Positions 33,723 to 46,516 of a DNA stretch of 64,000 nt are shown one piece after another. Numbering within the stretch: position 1 is the first letter of the stretch; every line of letters begins with the position of its first letter. This DNA is from Laetiporus sulphureus 93-53. Lineage: Eukaryota > Basidiomycota > Agaricomycetes > Polyporales > Laetiporaceae. The stretch is from contig NW_024468563.1 in the NCBI RefSeq assembly GCF_001632365.1, forward strand, positions 119,392 to 183,391. The letters run 5' to 3'. The position numbers were made by a program, and so were the translations under genes. Below the pieces are notes generated by a model. It was not told the DNA's origin. It saw nothing but the letters and a program-made list of their open reading frames with translations, and searched no databases.

Positions 33723-34142
33723 TGAAGCATTAGAAACGATGGCACATTCAAGTGCTCTGCCTGATTTTCTTATATATAATAACGCGAGACTATCTCCACC
33801 CATCTAAAATGCATTATAATAAGTTGCGATAGTTGTGAGGCTGAAAGGGGGCATTTTGGAGGAGCAGGTGACATGGTGGCAGTGATGAAGGAGGGTACGT
33901 CAAGGATATGCCATAATGTCATTGATGAATGCCTGCAATTGCAGAACCTCACTACATGACATAATATGTCTCCGACCCCATCGACGGCAGCAGAGTGCAC
34001 CGTTCTGCAGATAAATAGTGTTTTAGCCATGAGTAATTGTAGTTGGTATATGTTGCGTGATCCAACATGAGTGTATATACACAGTCCATTAATGACGAGA
34101 GACGTCCAAACACTGAGGCTGCTCATATAGCACACTATCATC

Positions 34143-35940
34143 GATCAGAAATGTGGTATGAACTTGCTCCAAAAAACAATGTTGTAAGCAGTAGTGTAAG
34201 AAAGATAGTGCAGAGATGTGAATGTGATAACCAACAGCACAATCTGAGGCAATATATATAAAGGTGGAAGCAGAGATTCACATATGGTCTTGATGTGCTC
34301 GGTTAACTCGTGTTTCCACTTTTTGCACAGAAGCCATATCGTGAATGAGAGAATTGGAATGCAAGTGATTACCAGTGATGCCGCACACCAGAAATGTTGC
34401 TTGTGCCAGGTTGCGAACTCTTCAGCAGGCCACGCTGTGCAATGGAGCAGCCCGAAGACAGTAGCGCTTGCAACAGCCACGGTGAAGGTCAAGTCCTCCT
34501 ACACTACATTTTCCTCGACTTCAGATCAACCGGATTCTGTGTGCCACCAGGCATCTGTTACGTGCCATGCTACATTTCTCATGACATCCACCGGGATGAT
34601 AAATGGTATAACGAAGATCAGGAGAGGATAAGGGACATTCTTTGCCTCAAGAGCCTGAACAGCGTGGTGAGTTATTGTCTTTAAATCACCAAAAAGCTGT
34701 TCAAGGTTCTGTGCAATCATATACATCCTTTTGAGGAGTGCACAGATTAGAGATGAACCTGTGGGACATACAATAACATCAGGAGTGTACGATGTAATGC
34801 ATGCAGAATAGTAAGTGCACCTCGATTACTCCCATTATTAACACAGATTATCGAGTTATGCCTGCATCAGATTATGGGACTGCGAGGGTCCCCAGATGGG
34901 ACTGTTTTCAAGAGGCACATGTCATGCATGGTGTGATCCTCGTGTCTGACATGATCGATTTCACATTCATCAGTGAGTGAACGAACATGTGCAGGCCCTA
35001 TCGAGCGCATTGTAGACTCTGCTTTTTCATCCTATGATATATGTAGTTCAATTGCCCCAATGATGAGCTCAGATATCAGATTAGAAGATTATAAAGAGAC
35101 TCGACCCACCACTTCTACTACTTCAGAATGTTGAGCATGTTCCTCTTCACTCGTAGAATTACTACTGAGAGAATTAGATGGTCCGACGACAGGTCCCTTT
35201 TCAGTTACATTTCGTTCATCATCAAAGGCAGCCTTCATGTGCCCTTGTGACAGCTCACGACGAAGAATCACAGGACAAGTGACATCCAGCAGCTTGTGAA
35301 ACCAGAAGAAGTACATTGCGAAGGTCATCGATGTGAAGGCGACAGTGGCAAGTTCCAGCGGGGTTATCATCAAATGTTTCAACTGTCGAGTAATGATTTG
35401 AAGCAGGAACCAGCCAGTCTGAATTACGATTGCAACCTTGGACAAGAAGTTTGCCTTACTCCTGTCCTTGATTTCTGCTTTGGTTGTGTCCAGAAATACG
35501 ATTTTATTCTTCTCCAGCTTCTCAGAGAACTCCTGAGGAAAGAGCTGGCAAAGTCCCTCCTCTTTGCAGATGGCAAAGCCCCCCATGAGCAAGAAGAACC
35601 CATGTTTGCATGTCCACGCTGGGTCTAGTGCATGTATCAGTTTCTGATGCCAATAGATGCATAGAAGGACCCACATTCTCCTTCGTATTTCTTCTATAAC
35701 TGACGTGCAGCCACCCACTGATGAGCCACTACCCAAACATACAATTCTGGGGCAATAACTGCACAGAGCACAAATCCAATGTGACGTAGGAGATGCTGGC
35801 TGCTAGATTCTTCTAGATTGGGTACGTCAGAATGGATGGCACCCCATATGCGTGTGAAAGTTGTCACCACACAGCTCCGTATTATGCTGTTCAGTGTTCT
35901 GCAGTCCTTGAGCTCATGGTAATGTGGGGAGACATTATTT
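34143..35940 (-). pseudogene. Basidiomycete multi-pass membrane protein gene with a nonsense codon
   Basis: Minus-strand exons follow a family I know from mushroom genomes as an uncharacterised membrane protein. Blocks, N- to C-terminal: LKDCRTLNSIIRSCVVTTFT, WGAIHSDVPNLEES, GFVLCAVIAPELYVWVVAHQ (to about 35700); after a 50-nt intron, WTCKHGFFLLMGGF and VAIVIQTGWFLLQIITRQLK (35630-35089); and the last exon ending TTAYNIVFWSKFIPHF at about 34145. A TAG at 35694-35696 interrupts the first block (after VAARQL). I cannot connect 35089 to 34492 by clear exons. One nonsense plus a poor middle suggests a pseudogene, but a recent or sequencing-level lesion is possible. Function unknown. Confidence 0.6.
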
Positions 35941-38900
35941 ATGCCATAGACTCAGAGATCTGAAATGGGTGTAACATTGGTGAATTGACAGATACGTTGA
36001 GAGGACTGAAACAACAGCAGGGAAAGTAGCATCGAGTGGTTGAGGGTTGCAGGAATACGTCCTACCTGGAGGGGAGAGTGAGGAAGTTTGATATTAGCGG
36101 TGATATATATGTAGAGCCATGAATGCGAAACGGTATGAATGATCATGAGGTAGCATCAGGAATGCTGAAACTGACTTGTGCTCAGAAACCTCCTTTTTGA
36201 CTTGTTCTTGCTGATATTGGCTTGTACAACCAAATAAGTGCATATTAAGAAGCTTCCAACTGAGAAAGAAGAAGGTCCTGGGACTTTCTTGAACTTACTG
36301 TCATTTTTGGTGACAGCAAGCAAATGAAAGTGTTCTAAGGTGGATTTGAGATTCACTGATGTAGGACGAGTCAACAGTCTCTGTTAGTACTTCTGCAGCA
36401 CAGAGGCAGCAACAGCTGCTACAGCACATGATGGGATCATTTTCTCGATGGCCTCTATAAGATTCTTCATGATGAGCACTATCCAAAGAGAGCCAGTATT
36501 ACCATGTCACTGGGACAGGTAATAGAAACGATGAACTCTTTCACAAAAGTGTGCAGGCCAAAAATTGGGCACAGGCCAGACAACTAGTTGGCCTCATACA
36601 TTATGGCTGCATGATACATCAGGTCATCGAATGCCATGCAACACATTCTGTGTGAAAGGCCAAACTGACTACGTGCATCATGTTGTCCAGTAAGGATGCC
36701 ATTGATGGAACACTGCGGTGGCGTAACTTGAATGATAAGGTTTGCTGTCAACTGAAAACTGGGTTTGACAACCAAGGACGCTGTTTTCTTCGAGAGGGTC
36801 ATTCTGAGTGCTCACAGATTCATCTCGCGCATGAATTCTTGAATGAAAAATGACAATTACAGCACATCTACAGACTGTTTGAAAACACACAGCATGGAGG
36901 ATGGCTCCGAACTCCAAATGCCATGCCCTGCATCGAGGGACCTTGATTGTGGAACTTTCACAGGAATTGATTTCACTAGCACATCAGATTGAGCCAAAAT
37001 CGGACGCGAATACTGCGCTGTAAGAATGCAAATCAGCTTTCATTTGTCATTCGGAGATCAATACGTCCTCTAGCAAACCTGTGAAGCCCAATGTCAGTAC
37101 ACAAGGCCAGTAGAAATTGCAGATTCATGGACTACCATTACAGCCACATGATCAACTTCAGCTGTGCAGAGCAACTGCTCATTAATATACAGAAGTCGCT
37201 GACATCATGTGCATTGTGGACGGCATGTTCACTTTTATTCAGGAATGCCTGCATGTGGCTCAGCTTCACAAGGAAGAATGTGAATGGGAACAGGCCACGA
37301 TCAACGTGAGACTAGATTCACATGCAGATCATTCCAGGCATAGAAACTCTGGGCTGGCAAACATGCAGAAGTAGATGTACTATTTTCATCCAGGATGAGC
37401 GCTTGATAACTAAGGGCTGAACTCACATGTTGAACTCCCATCATTGAGCAGGGCCTGCAATGAAGGTGCACTTGGGCTGAAGAATCTGTACCGAGGTTTG
37501 TGCACAATCTTCTCTGACCGGCACTTGCTAAAGTGCAAAAACAAATGACCTATGATAGGATGTCAGACTAAGTTTCATTGCAACCTCATTCACATGTTCT
37601 CTCTCTCTCCTGCCCTAAGTTGCATGGGTCGTGCCTCAGTATGATGGCATACTAGATAAAGGACCTTATTTTTAGTCACTTTGACTCAAAGCTCACCTGA
37701 GTCATACATGATGCTTCACTTCATGTACACGAGTGGACCATCAGGGAAAAAGGCCTCGGATGTTATGAGCTTACATTTGCTGTAAGGCGTGAGAAACAAT
37801 AACAGAGTTTGTAACTCCGCGAGAGTTGTGAGACGCTCAGGCACTTGCGCAAGCATTATGCCTTATGAGAACTATGCCAGCCTGTGACAGGACATGAAGG
37901 TGTCCATTGTTGTTTCTAGATCGCATTACAACGGTCTCTGCGCAACCATTTTTGCTTCAGGGACTGTGTGCACTTCAGTACGAGCCATGTTTGAGCGACA
38001 CAGTCGAGAACATTGGTAGGAGGCAGTGGTGGCCACTGGCCAAGTTAGAAAGGTAGCGGCCAGCCAGATCGAGCCTCACGTGACTTTCCGACAGTGGGGA
38101 GCTCCAGTCATTGTACAATTTTCCTTGCAATGAGAGCTGGGAAATGACATAGAGATAAAGCATATGTGTGAGTTTTGACTGTTAGAGGCAGAGTGGGAGA
38201 ATTAATTGAAGAGCACCTGCCAGGAAAAAAAAGTGTGCCATCAACTCAGTGGTCAAGGGAGGAATCGAACCTAGAGACATGGACATAACAATGGAGGAAT
38301 GGTAACAACTTGGCAAGTGCATTGTTAACTTGAACTCAAGCTGCAGCCATTAGGCTGGGGGGGTAGGTGGGTTATTGAAGCTCGGCATCATGATTATAGT
38401 GAGCTTTCCCACTACAGGAATATCATTCGTTTCTTTTGCGACAATGGGAAGCATCTTATGAGGCCCAGGGGGTATGCCAGTTTTTCTTATCCTTCGTATT
38501 GAGTACAAATGCATCTGCCTAATAAGCTGGGCATTGTCAAGTCAGTCGTAGCGTAATGCCAGTGCTATACGGTTAGACACAATCCTGCTGTCGAGGCGCT
38601 ATGATGCCCCCCGATATAACTTTATAGCTCAGGACCCACCGGTTGAGACACCCAGTTAACACTGCGAAGCTTATCTCGAGGCGCATACAGTCTCCTTCCA
38701 ATGTAACAAGATCCAGAATCCATTGCTGATCGACAACTATTACATAACTTGACAACAACAACGACAGGACAACAGTTCATGTGAAGTCCAAGTCCAAGTC
38801 CAAGTCCATCATGGAGTCCGTGAGAGTTCGTAACATCGTCAGCTTTAGCAAGAACCTAGTGCAAATGGTCGAACCAGCAGCGTCGTCATTCTGAACCGAA

Positions 38901-38982
38901 AACATGGGTAAAGGAAATCAGAAGCCCTCCTCAACATCAAGCGGAAGGTGCACTCACCCAGACGTGCTCCATCAGAGAAAGC
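35941..38982. other. Three-kilobase spacer without recognised genes
   Basis: No coding sequence I can support. Near 38263-38278 the minus strand carries a GGTTCGATTCC block like a Pol III B box, but no tRNA cloverleaf can be drawn. Four tandem AAGTCC hexamers occupy 38784-38807. Confidence 0.5.
38784..38807. repeat. Tandem hexamer AAGTCC x4
   Basis: Four perfect head-to-tail copies of AAGTCC, about 175 bp downstream of the cerato-platanin stop codon. Probably a simple microsatellite. Confidence 0.9.
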
Positions 38983-39411
38983 TCACAGTCCACACACCGA
39001 CGCATCGACCTGGGTCGCCGTCGCAGTGACCCTCCCCAATGCCACCGCCTCGTTATCCGTCAACGCGTTCATCGCCTCCAGCGCAATGTTAAAGCCCGAC
39101 CCGGCATGGTCGATCGCGAGGACATTGATAGTATTGCCATCGTACGACAGCTGCCAGCACGTCCCACACTCTGCAGAGTTCCATCCGGTCACCGCCGCGG
39201 CCGCGCCGATGTACGGGAAGTCGGGCAGCGAGCCAAAGGTGGTGTAGCCCTTGGTGAGGAGGCCGTTCGTGCCGTCCGAGCAGGCGACGGTCGAAAGCGA
39301 CTGGGCCGAGTTGTCGTACGTCTGGTCATAGGCGACCGTCACGGATGACTGGGCGAGAGCCGTGGAGGAGAAGAGGAGGGCGATGGCGGCAGTGAGGACG
39401 GTGAACTGCAT
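38983..39411 (-). CDS. Cerato-platanin family secreted protein
   Basis: An intronless 142-residue ORF from ATG 39411 to TGA 38983. The N-terminus is a classical signal peptide (MQFTVLTAAIALLFSSTALA). The mature part is typical of the family: VAYDQTYDNSAQSLSTVACS, GLLTKGYTTFGSLPDFPYIG, ECGTCWQLSYDGN, INVLAIDHAGSGFNIALEAM, and a final Cys near the C-terminus (VDASVCGL). Four cysteines are present as expected for two disulfides. Cerato-platanins are small expansin-like double-psi beta-barrel proteins that bind chitin oligomers, sit in the cell wall or are secreted, and are known as elicitors in plant-associated fungi. A good TATA box lies 108 bp upstream. I see no defect. Confidence 0.95.
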   Translation of the reverse strand: MQFTVLTAAIALLFSSTALAQSSVTVAYDQTYDNSAQSLSTVACSDGTNGLLTKGYTTFGSLPDFPYIGAAAAVTGWNSAECGTCWQLSYDGNTINVLAIDHAGSGFNIALEAMNALTDNEAVALGRVTATATQVDASVCGL

Positions 39412-39518
39412 GATTACAGGGATACGAGCGTGAAAGACGTTAACAGGAGTTGTAAAGGAGTTCTGGTGGTGTGTTCGTTGTGAGCGAGCTGGGGAAGACT
39501 GCCTCTGCCATCGCCTTC

Positions 39519-39525
39519 TTTTATA
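39519..39525 (-). promoter_or_regulatory. TATA box of the cerato-platanin gene
   Basis: Minus strand TATAAAA, 108 bp upstream of the start codon, a normal spacing for fungal promoters. Confidence 0.6.
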
Positions 39526-40046
39526 CGCACGAGACGGACCCCATGAAGCAGGTTGGCACCAACTCCTCCCTAGTCACAAGATGAGAGACCACCTGAAACA
39601 GTGCTTCTTGAAAATGTTCCCGCGTCCCCAACCGACTTCCCGGGAGCGTGGCAATTCAATATCAACCTACGGGATCACATAGCTTCCTTAGCTGTCGCTA
39701 GCCGGGGCGGATAGTCACAGAATGATTTGGCGGATCAGTGCGTCGGGCAATCATGTCCGTGAAGCATCAGACATGCGATGATGCATGGGGGGCCAAGCAC
39801 GTACTGCACGTCCGACGGCGGCGGCGGAATCTTCGCTTGCAACGCTCCTCCACGCCTGAATCGGTTATTCGAGCCTCGTCATTGCCTGGCCGGGTCCACC
39901 AGTCCTCTCATGATGAGCGCATGGAAAGCGCTTGAAAAGGGCGGGGAATCGAGCCCGAGTCGAAGTGAAGGTGATGCGCGCTAGCCATCAAACTGGTCAG
40001 CGCTTAATGCACATCGACCAGTAATTTCCGGGCAGACTCGGACAAT

Positions 40047-40666
40047 GGATGACTATCCGTAGGAATTTAGAACTGTTTTGTTCCAAATGACTGAGTTTGA
40101 AAATGTGACTCGTGAGCTGTTCCAGACCGTAACGCAGTTTCGAACCCAACTAGGTACGACTTTGGATACGACTTTTCCAGATCATAGCCACCCACGCCTA
40201 TCCTGCATGCATTTTATAAGCAGTGCTGCTGCCATGCCTTGTTCAACATCGGAGACACAAGTCATGATGTAAGGACCCATGTCGTTGAAGTTGACATGGC
40301 TCTGCCTGTTCAAGTCCATCTCAAATTCTCAATGCCGCTGTGCGGTGAAGGACATTCAACAAAAAAGACGCGCGTCGCGTCGCTGATCACGAGAGCGCGA
40401 CAGGCCTCCGGGCATTGGCAGCGCTGCAGCCGGATCATCATCACCGCCAATCGGATGGTGCACGACGTCGGAAAAAGTGTTGAAGCTGTCTGGAAAGCCT
40501 CAGAGACATCTGGAGAGGGGGGCACCCCCCTCTCCAGATTCGTGCGTTTGGAACAAGCATCGGAGTTTCAAAATGTCACGCTGTCATGCCGGCTAAACTG
40601 CGGCAAGCAATCTGGAACAGATGTGTGTTCTAAAGTCGTATCTAAACGGCCTACGGATAGTCATCC
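40047..40666. repeat. Candidate foldback element bounded by 17-bp inverted repeats
   Basis: GGATGACTATCCGTAGG at 40047-40063 is repeated as its exact reverse complement at 40650-40666. Just inside, TTTAGAAC and TGTTCC blocks also recur in inverted order, but pairing is patchy. No target duplication is clear. It may be an old MITE. Confidence 0.5.
40508..40539. repeat. Perfect 15-bp hairpin with a 2-nt loop
   Basis: ATCTGGAGAGGGGGG, then CA, then the exact reverse complement. Such a perfect palindrome with G6/C6 stems would form a very stable hairpin or cruciform. Confidence 0.9.
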
Positions 40667-41051
40667 AATATTGGCTCGGAAGGAGCTTGGAGCATCATGC
40701 ATCATGCATCATATTCTATGTTCAGACATGCCGCTCGCGAGCAAGCCTAAGGGATGAAAAAAAAATTTAATGTCAAGGTACGCATGATGCTCGGTTTACA
40801 GAAACATACAGACCACACGTCGAGGTCCAGCTACATACACTACTATACGTACGTCTGATCCAATCCGATCCATATCGGCTACTGATACATATGATACACG
40901 AGCAGAACAGTACTTGACATGCCATATGTGCTGAAAGTGCGATGCGCAAGAAAGGAGAGAACGCCATATACAATCGCGGCAGTGCAGTCGAACGTCTCAC
41001 CGCATTATCCATCCAGAAAACCGTACGCTCTACGTCGGAATCATCTCATCG

Positions 41052-44000
41052 TCAGTCATCAAAAGGGCTCTCACCCTTCTTCTCGCTCTCCGCGCTCTCC
41101 AGGCCCGCACTCATGTCGCGCTTGACCGCCTCGGCGACGACCAGACCGCTCCTCTCACCCGTCAACGGACTGCTCTTGTACCGCAATCCCTTCGGCGCAG
41201 GCAAGTTGCCCGCACCAGCCGACGCTGCACGCCGTTTCCGCTCAATCAGGATCGCCTGCTCGAGCGAGGGCGACGGGGACGAACTGCGGGATGTCGGCTT
41301 CGACGCTGCAGCGAGCGTCGCGTTTATGCTGGGCGGCGGGACAGCGGTCGCTCGCACGGGAGACGGAGAGAGTGGGACTGAAGGACGCGTCCGTGCGCTC
41401 GCTTCGGCACTCACGACTTGGGGTATCTTTGTAGGCGTCTCCACCTCCACAGTGTATGCATCTGCAATCCCAGTAGGGCCCAGCTGCTTCTCGTCTTCTG
41501 CTCTGCCTTGATCCGAGACCTCCGAAGGCGGAGATGTCACCACGACCACACCCTCAGGGACAGGAGCAGGGGTATTAGCACCATCTTTCTCCTTGTCGAG
41601 CGTCTCCTGATCCCTGGGAATGGGCGGCGCGCTGCTCGACCTCGCTATGCGCGACCCGATGCCCCTCAAGCTCAGCGCCTGCAGGCCTCGCAACGGAAGT
41701 CCGGATATCGCGAACTGCGTCGGCGTGCCAGTGCCAGACTTGGTATCTCCTGCGGAAGCATAGTCAGGGGTGACAGTTGGAGACGTCGATATGTCCGTGG
41801 AGGGCGTGGAGGCAGAAATGGCCGGATCGGCGGAGAGAGCGAGCTGAGGCGCGGAGCGTCTGCGGCGGAGGGGGCCGCCACCAGGTAACTTGACTTTGGC
41901 CTTGACTTTGGCCTCTACTCCGGCATACGACGACAAAAGAGGATGTCCCTGCGGATCGAACTCGTCGTAGATCTCCTCTCCAATCAGCTCTGCGTATCAC
42001 ATATCAGCAAGCTGTCCATGCACACATCGAACTGCCATGCATACCTTCTAGCACGTCTTCCAAGGTGATGATCCCCAAAGGCATGATCGCAGGATCGGTG
42101 ATCTGCAGGAACTATTGACACGGCATATCATTAGCTTCCTAGATAATCACTCACGGAAATTGCCAACTCACCTCCTCCGCGCCTTCGATCGACAGTACAG
42201 CGTCAGCAGGAACATCTTGTTCATTGCCCCAGAAGCGAGCGCGCGGCAGAACCAAATTAGTCTTTTTGGCTTTGCTCTCCGCAAGCGCTTGCTCCTTATC
42301 CACGACACCCATCTCGAGATCGATATCCTCCGGCTTCTGGTTCTTGTGTTTCCGTCTACCGCGACGACTGAACGGTCGCAGGCCCTTGCGGCGGCCCTCG
42401 CTGTTGCGCGATGCCGCGTCGTCGCTCGTCTCATCCTGCTCTCGGAGCGTCTCTTCGTTTCCGCTGCTCTCACCCTCACCCTCACTGCGCTTACGGCGGA
42501 TATGCGGCTTCCAGCGACTCTGGTGTTCGCCCTCATCTGCGCTGCTCTCCGCGTCGCTCTCGACGCCCTTGCGGAGCCGGTGCGTGAGCCCGTGCTTGAC
42601 GACCTGTTTCACGCTCGCAGCGCGTTCGATGCTGAACCGTGACACGATAGCTATGTGCGACCGGCCCTCTTGGAACTTGTCTAGGATGCCGAGCAGCGAC
42701 TCATTGTGCGGGACCAGCGGCACCTTATTCAGCGGTATGTTGCGGACTGGCGTCGCGTCCTTCGGGTCGAGAAGCACGCACTGGAGGCATTCGATTCAGA
42801 AGGAGTGACACAAGGTTCACACAATTGACTCACCTGCTTGACCAAGAGGATACCGACGACCTTCTTTGCCTTGATCATCTGTGATTTGCTGCCGACAATG
42901 CTTACGGCCTCGCTCGTCAAACCGTCGCCATTCTCGCTGCTCATGGCACCCACAACCGCCGGTGCAGGGATCTCAACCTCCTCGTACACCGGCACACGTG
43001 AGTGGCCCGTAAGGCAGATCTCGCGGAGCGTTTCATAGTCGAGGCGCGAGTTGATGCTGAGCATGAACACGTTCTCGATTGGCGTCATCGCCTGCTTCAC
43101 AACCTTCTCCTGAAGGTCAAGCGCACCACCAATGATCGTCACTGTGTCTGTCTTCAAGTCACCACCGAGTTCACCAGCGTTCGAGTGCAATGCAATGAGC
43201 TCCTTGAGCTCTGCACGACGATACATGATACCATGGTGCTGGCCGAGGATGAATTCAAGCAGCTTTGCGACAGGATATGCGACGGGAGCCTGGAAAGGAG
43301 AGATCAGAGCGCGGACGATAAGTCAAGGATTATGCAACTCACGGCTGCCCACATGAGGACGCGAACAATGCCGGCCATCTTTGCGCCATAGAAAAGCCCA
43401 TAGCGGGTGCAAAGCGACTGCGGGATGATTTCGGAGAAGCTGCATTCAAGAGATGGTCAGAAACAGTACGCGATGGGATAACAATAAAGGAAGAGCCCGT
43501 AGGACGTTGAAGTCAAAGGCGCTCCGCGATTAGAGGCTTGTCAATGACCCATGATGCACTCAATTCATATCCTCATGTGAGCGCTCATTGCACGTTATCA
43601 TACCACGCTACTATCCCACGCGTTAAACCACGCCTCCACAGAGGACAATGAGATGAAGTCGCTTGGACGCGCAAGTCAATCGCCCAAGTGGGGCTGTCAT
43701 ATCACCCCCCCTCAACTCAAGTGAATGCCATGCGCAGGCACCAAGAAACATATGGATATCGGAGGGGCACTTTTGTCGAGGGCAATGCTATCAGACAGCG
43801 CATATTGCAAGCGTGCAATGGCCACCTCCAAATTTACGCATATCACGTGTATCGGGCCGCGAAGACACGCACCAATTACGAACGTGTCTGGTGGTCCTGC
43901 GCATAACTCGTGCCCGGAAGCGAAATGCTAATCGGACGAGCGTGCGAACGACGGAAGACGTGCACGTACATGACGATGAGGACCGTGCTGACGACGACAC

Positions 44001-44466
44001 TCTGCACGCCACCGCCGAGGACGGGGTCAGATATCACGGGGAGAGTCTCGTTTACGACCATGTTGGCGAGTAGGAGAGTGACGAGGAGGAAGTGGCCATT
44101 CTTCCGAATGGGCTTGATCCTATTAGCATACTCCTTCTGCTTACTGCGAGGACAATCAGCGGCGGTTCAGATAACGATATAGACCACTCACGGAGTACCA
44201 CTGATACTGAGCACGTTCAGTTGCGTCTCGTCGAGCGACATGTATCCCAGTGTCAGACCGGCAAAGATACCAGACAAGATAACGAGCACGGGGATGAGAA
44301 TGGCGAAGACGATAAACTCCGTACTGCCATGTTCGATAGCTCGCTTTGCGTAGGAGTGAGTGTGCGTGGCGCTGGGCTGCAGAGAGGGAACATTGTGATT
44401 AATCGCCGCCTGTGCGAACGTGAACAACAACTGAGACGACCGTATGCGACCGAGCAGTGGTACCAT
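41052..44466 (-). CDS. CNNM/Mam3-like DUF21 plus CBS-pair membrane protein
   Basis: Complement(join(41052..41989,42045..42111,42172..42780,42834..43289,43343..43439,43970..44143,44192..44466)) gives about 871 residues. The N-terminal DUF21/CNNM membrane domain spans roughly residues 45-200 (FAILIPVLVILSGIFAGLTL, SLDETQLNVLSISG, HFLLVTLLLANMVVNETLPV, FSEIIPQSLCTRYGLFYGAK). A CBS-pair follows (AMTPIENVFMLSINSRLDYE; TGHSRVPVYEE; VVGILLVKQ; FQEGRSHIAIVSRFS; IMPLGIITLEDVLEELIGEE), split by a charged insert of about 115 residues in exon 5. The tail of about 310 residues is Ser/Pro-rich and probably disordered. Yeast Mam3 sits in the vacuolar membrane and affects metal homeostasis; animal CNNMs affect Mg2+. 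Intron 2 (43440-43969, 530 nt) is tenfold longer than the others. Confidence 0.9.
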
Positions 44467-46516
44467 TCGATGGAGAACGGAGGAAAGAATGAAGGCGGGT
44501 CACTCGCAGCACGCCCCCATTAAGTAACCGGCGGTCAGTCTCCGACGCTTATCACGCGACGTAACACAACGGCCGCGGATGTACAAGCTTTCAAACTCAG
44601 CTAAGCTGTGCGTTCCCACGCCTTTATTCGAATGAATGGGCGGTGTCTATGCCGCCGCCGGCACCGCTCGGCACGCAATCGTCACTGCCCGCCTCCTCAC
44701 ACATGAGGCATCTAGACCACAGCAGCTTATGAAACAGCATACGAATTGCGTATAAGTGTAGACTTCACAGGGAAAGAATCATTAGCTCAATTGCTGCCGA
44801 ATAGAGCGCGGTGAACTACTGCGCGTTTCGCCTCCGCTCGGGATCTTCCGGTGGCGGCAGCAGGTTGAGACTCAGACTCAGGCCATGCCCGGAACCTCGT
44901 GAAGAACTGGTTGCGACCACAACGTTGATGAGTACATGGAAGACTGATTGTTTTGCATGAAAGAAAGGAACAGGGTATGAGGTGAGAACTGAAGCAGAGG
45001 TTCGAAGGAAATGAGCGTCAAGCCAACTCTAGAATCTACGGCTCCGATGCCAGAACCCTCTCTTGCTATCATTACAACCTGCATCCAGCTTCGCATCTAG
45101 GGCAATCCGGATTACTACGAACTTGGCTGACTCCGCGGACTTGAGGCGGCCGTACTTAGTCTCAAATTCGGCGGTGGATTTAGCTATCTTGTTCATCTGT
45201 TGCGAACTGTCGCAGAAGCTTCGACGAGTGACAGTCTACGACCAGCAATCGTGTCCATTGAATGATGAGCGTTAACTGATTGATGCTGCGCGAGCTGTTG
45301 CAGTGGACTAGCCTTGGGTGTTCTCAAACGAGCCAGTGCAACGATCGTGCTGGATGTATAGTAGGAGCATCCTGTCCAGTAGAAGTGCCGAATACACGGT
45401 ACGCACTCAATTCGCCCAAGCATGCTTATCATCTTGCGTACTAGGTACCATTTCACTATCGATCAAGGTCGGATGCAAAACGGACTGTGGAGAAGATCGA
45501 TAAGACTTCATAAATGCGGACAAAAGTCGCAGCGAGAGCGGCGTGGACGCATTAGCAAACGATTCACGACCCTCTGCGACGCTCTCCGCGAGCCAGTTAT
45601 TCAAGGCACTTCATCTATTATTCATGAAAGTTAATTAGGGACCCGATGAAGCGGAATCCCACATCGGGCTCTTAGCAAAGAATGCTGTCAGCTGAACATC
45701 CAGTTCAGCTCCAATGCCACTTCTCCTGCGACAAGAATAGGTAATCTCATTGCTGTGTGAACCTTTGAGACATCACGAACAATTTTCCCTTAGTTACTAT
45801 ACCTGCATCTGCCAGCTTATGCAAAGCAAATAAGGCTATGAATGGAGGAAACATGCACATGATGTATTTTTTGGGTTCAGGCTTGGACCACAGCAAAGTG
45901 TCCCTTTATGTTACAGAAAGGATATTGTAAGTAGGTCAGAAATTCAGCCTTTCTCACCAAGTGGATGGGAACCTTCGGCAATAAACAGACTTACTAAGCT
46001 TATTGATCTTACATGTAAGTGCATCCAAGTCGAGAAGTCGGTTCAGCGAGCACAAGCCGATGAGGATTTTCTCCCGATGAGCCATCCTAGCGGCTGCTCA
46101 TGTATTCCATCGACTCGACTATTATTCTGATCTTTAGACTGCTATGCATCATCTCGTGGGAGTTGGCGGCAATCACCGATCCAGAAGCTGGCCTCGGACT
46201 CTGAAACGGTGTCCACTGCGGCCACAGTCAAACGGGACGTATGCTGTGTGCGGCGCATCGGTTCCCCAAACAACCGTGTTGAATATGGAAATTAAAACTA
46301 TAGGTTCGGTAAGTATAATCATGCCTCGGGAGGACCAGGAACTATCAAACTCACAATCGTTGGTTTATAGTCGGGGCGGAGCGCCGCCACAGCAGATTCC
46401 ACCGGCTCTCTCGGCTATAGTACCTCACTCCACCCCACTCCTGACACGGCTCTTTCACGACGCTCTCATAGCTGTTTTCTCTCGTGTCGACGATACGAGT
46501 ACGGTCTCATCAGAGC
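44467..46516. other. Two-kilobase divergent intergenic region
   Basis: Lies between the start of the CNNM gene (minus) and of the MFS gene (plus), so it should hold both promoters. I see no coding sequence, RNA gene or repeat that I can support. Confidence 0.55.

Larger units (their letters stand above)
39526..41051. other. Intergenic region with an inverted-repeat element
   Basis: No gene recognised between the cerato-platanin promoter and the 3' end of the CNNM gene. It contains a likely foldback element (40047-40666) and a perfect hairpin (40508-40539). A run of nine A lies at about 40757-40765. Confidence 0.55.

Noticed and set aside
38240..38340. tRNA gene on the minus strand suggested by GGTTCGATTCC
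   Set aside because: The T-arm does not pair and no cloverleaf fits; at most a SINE-like remnant.
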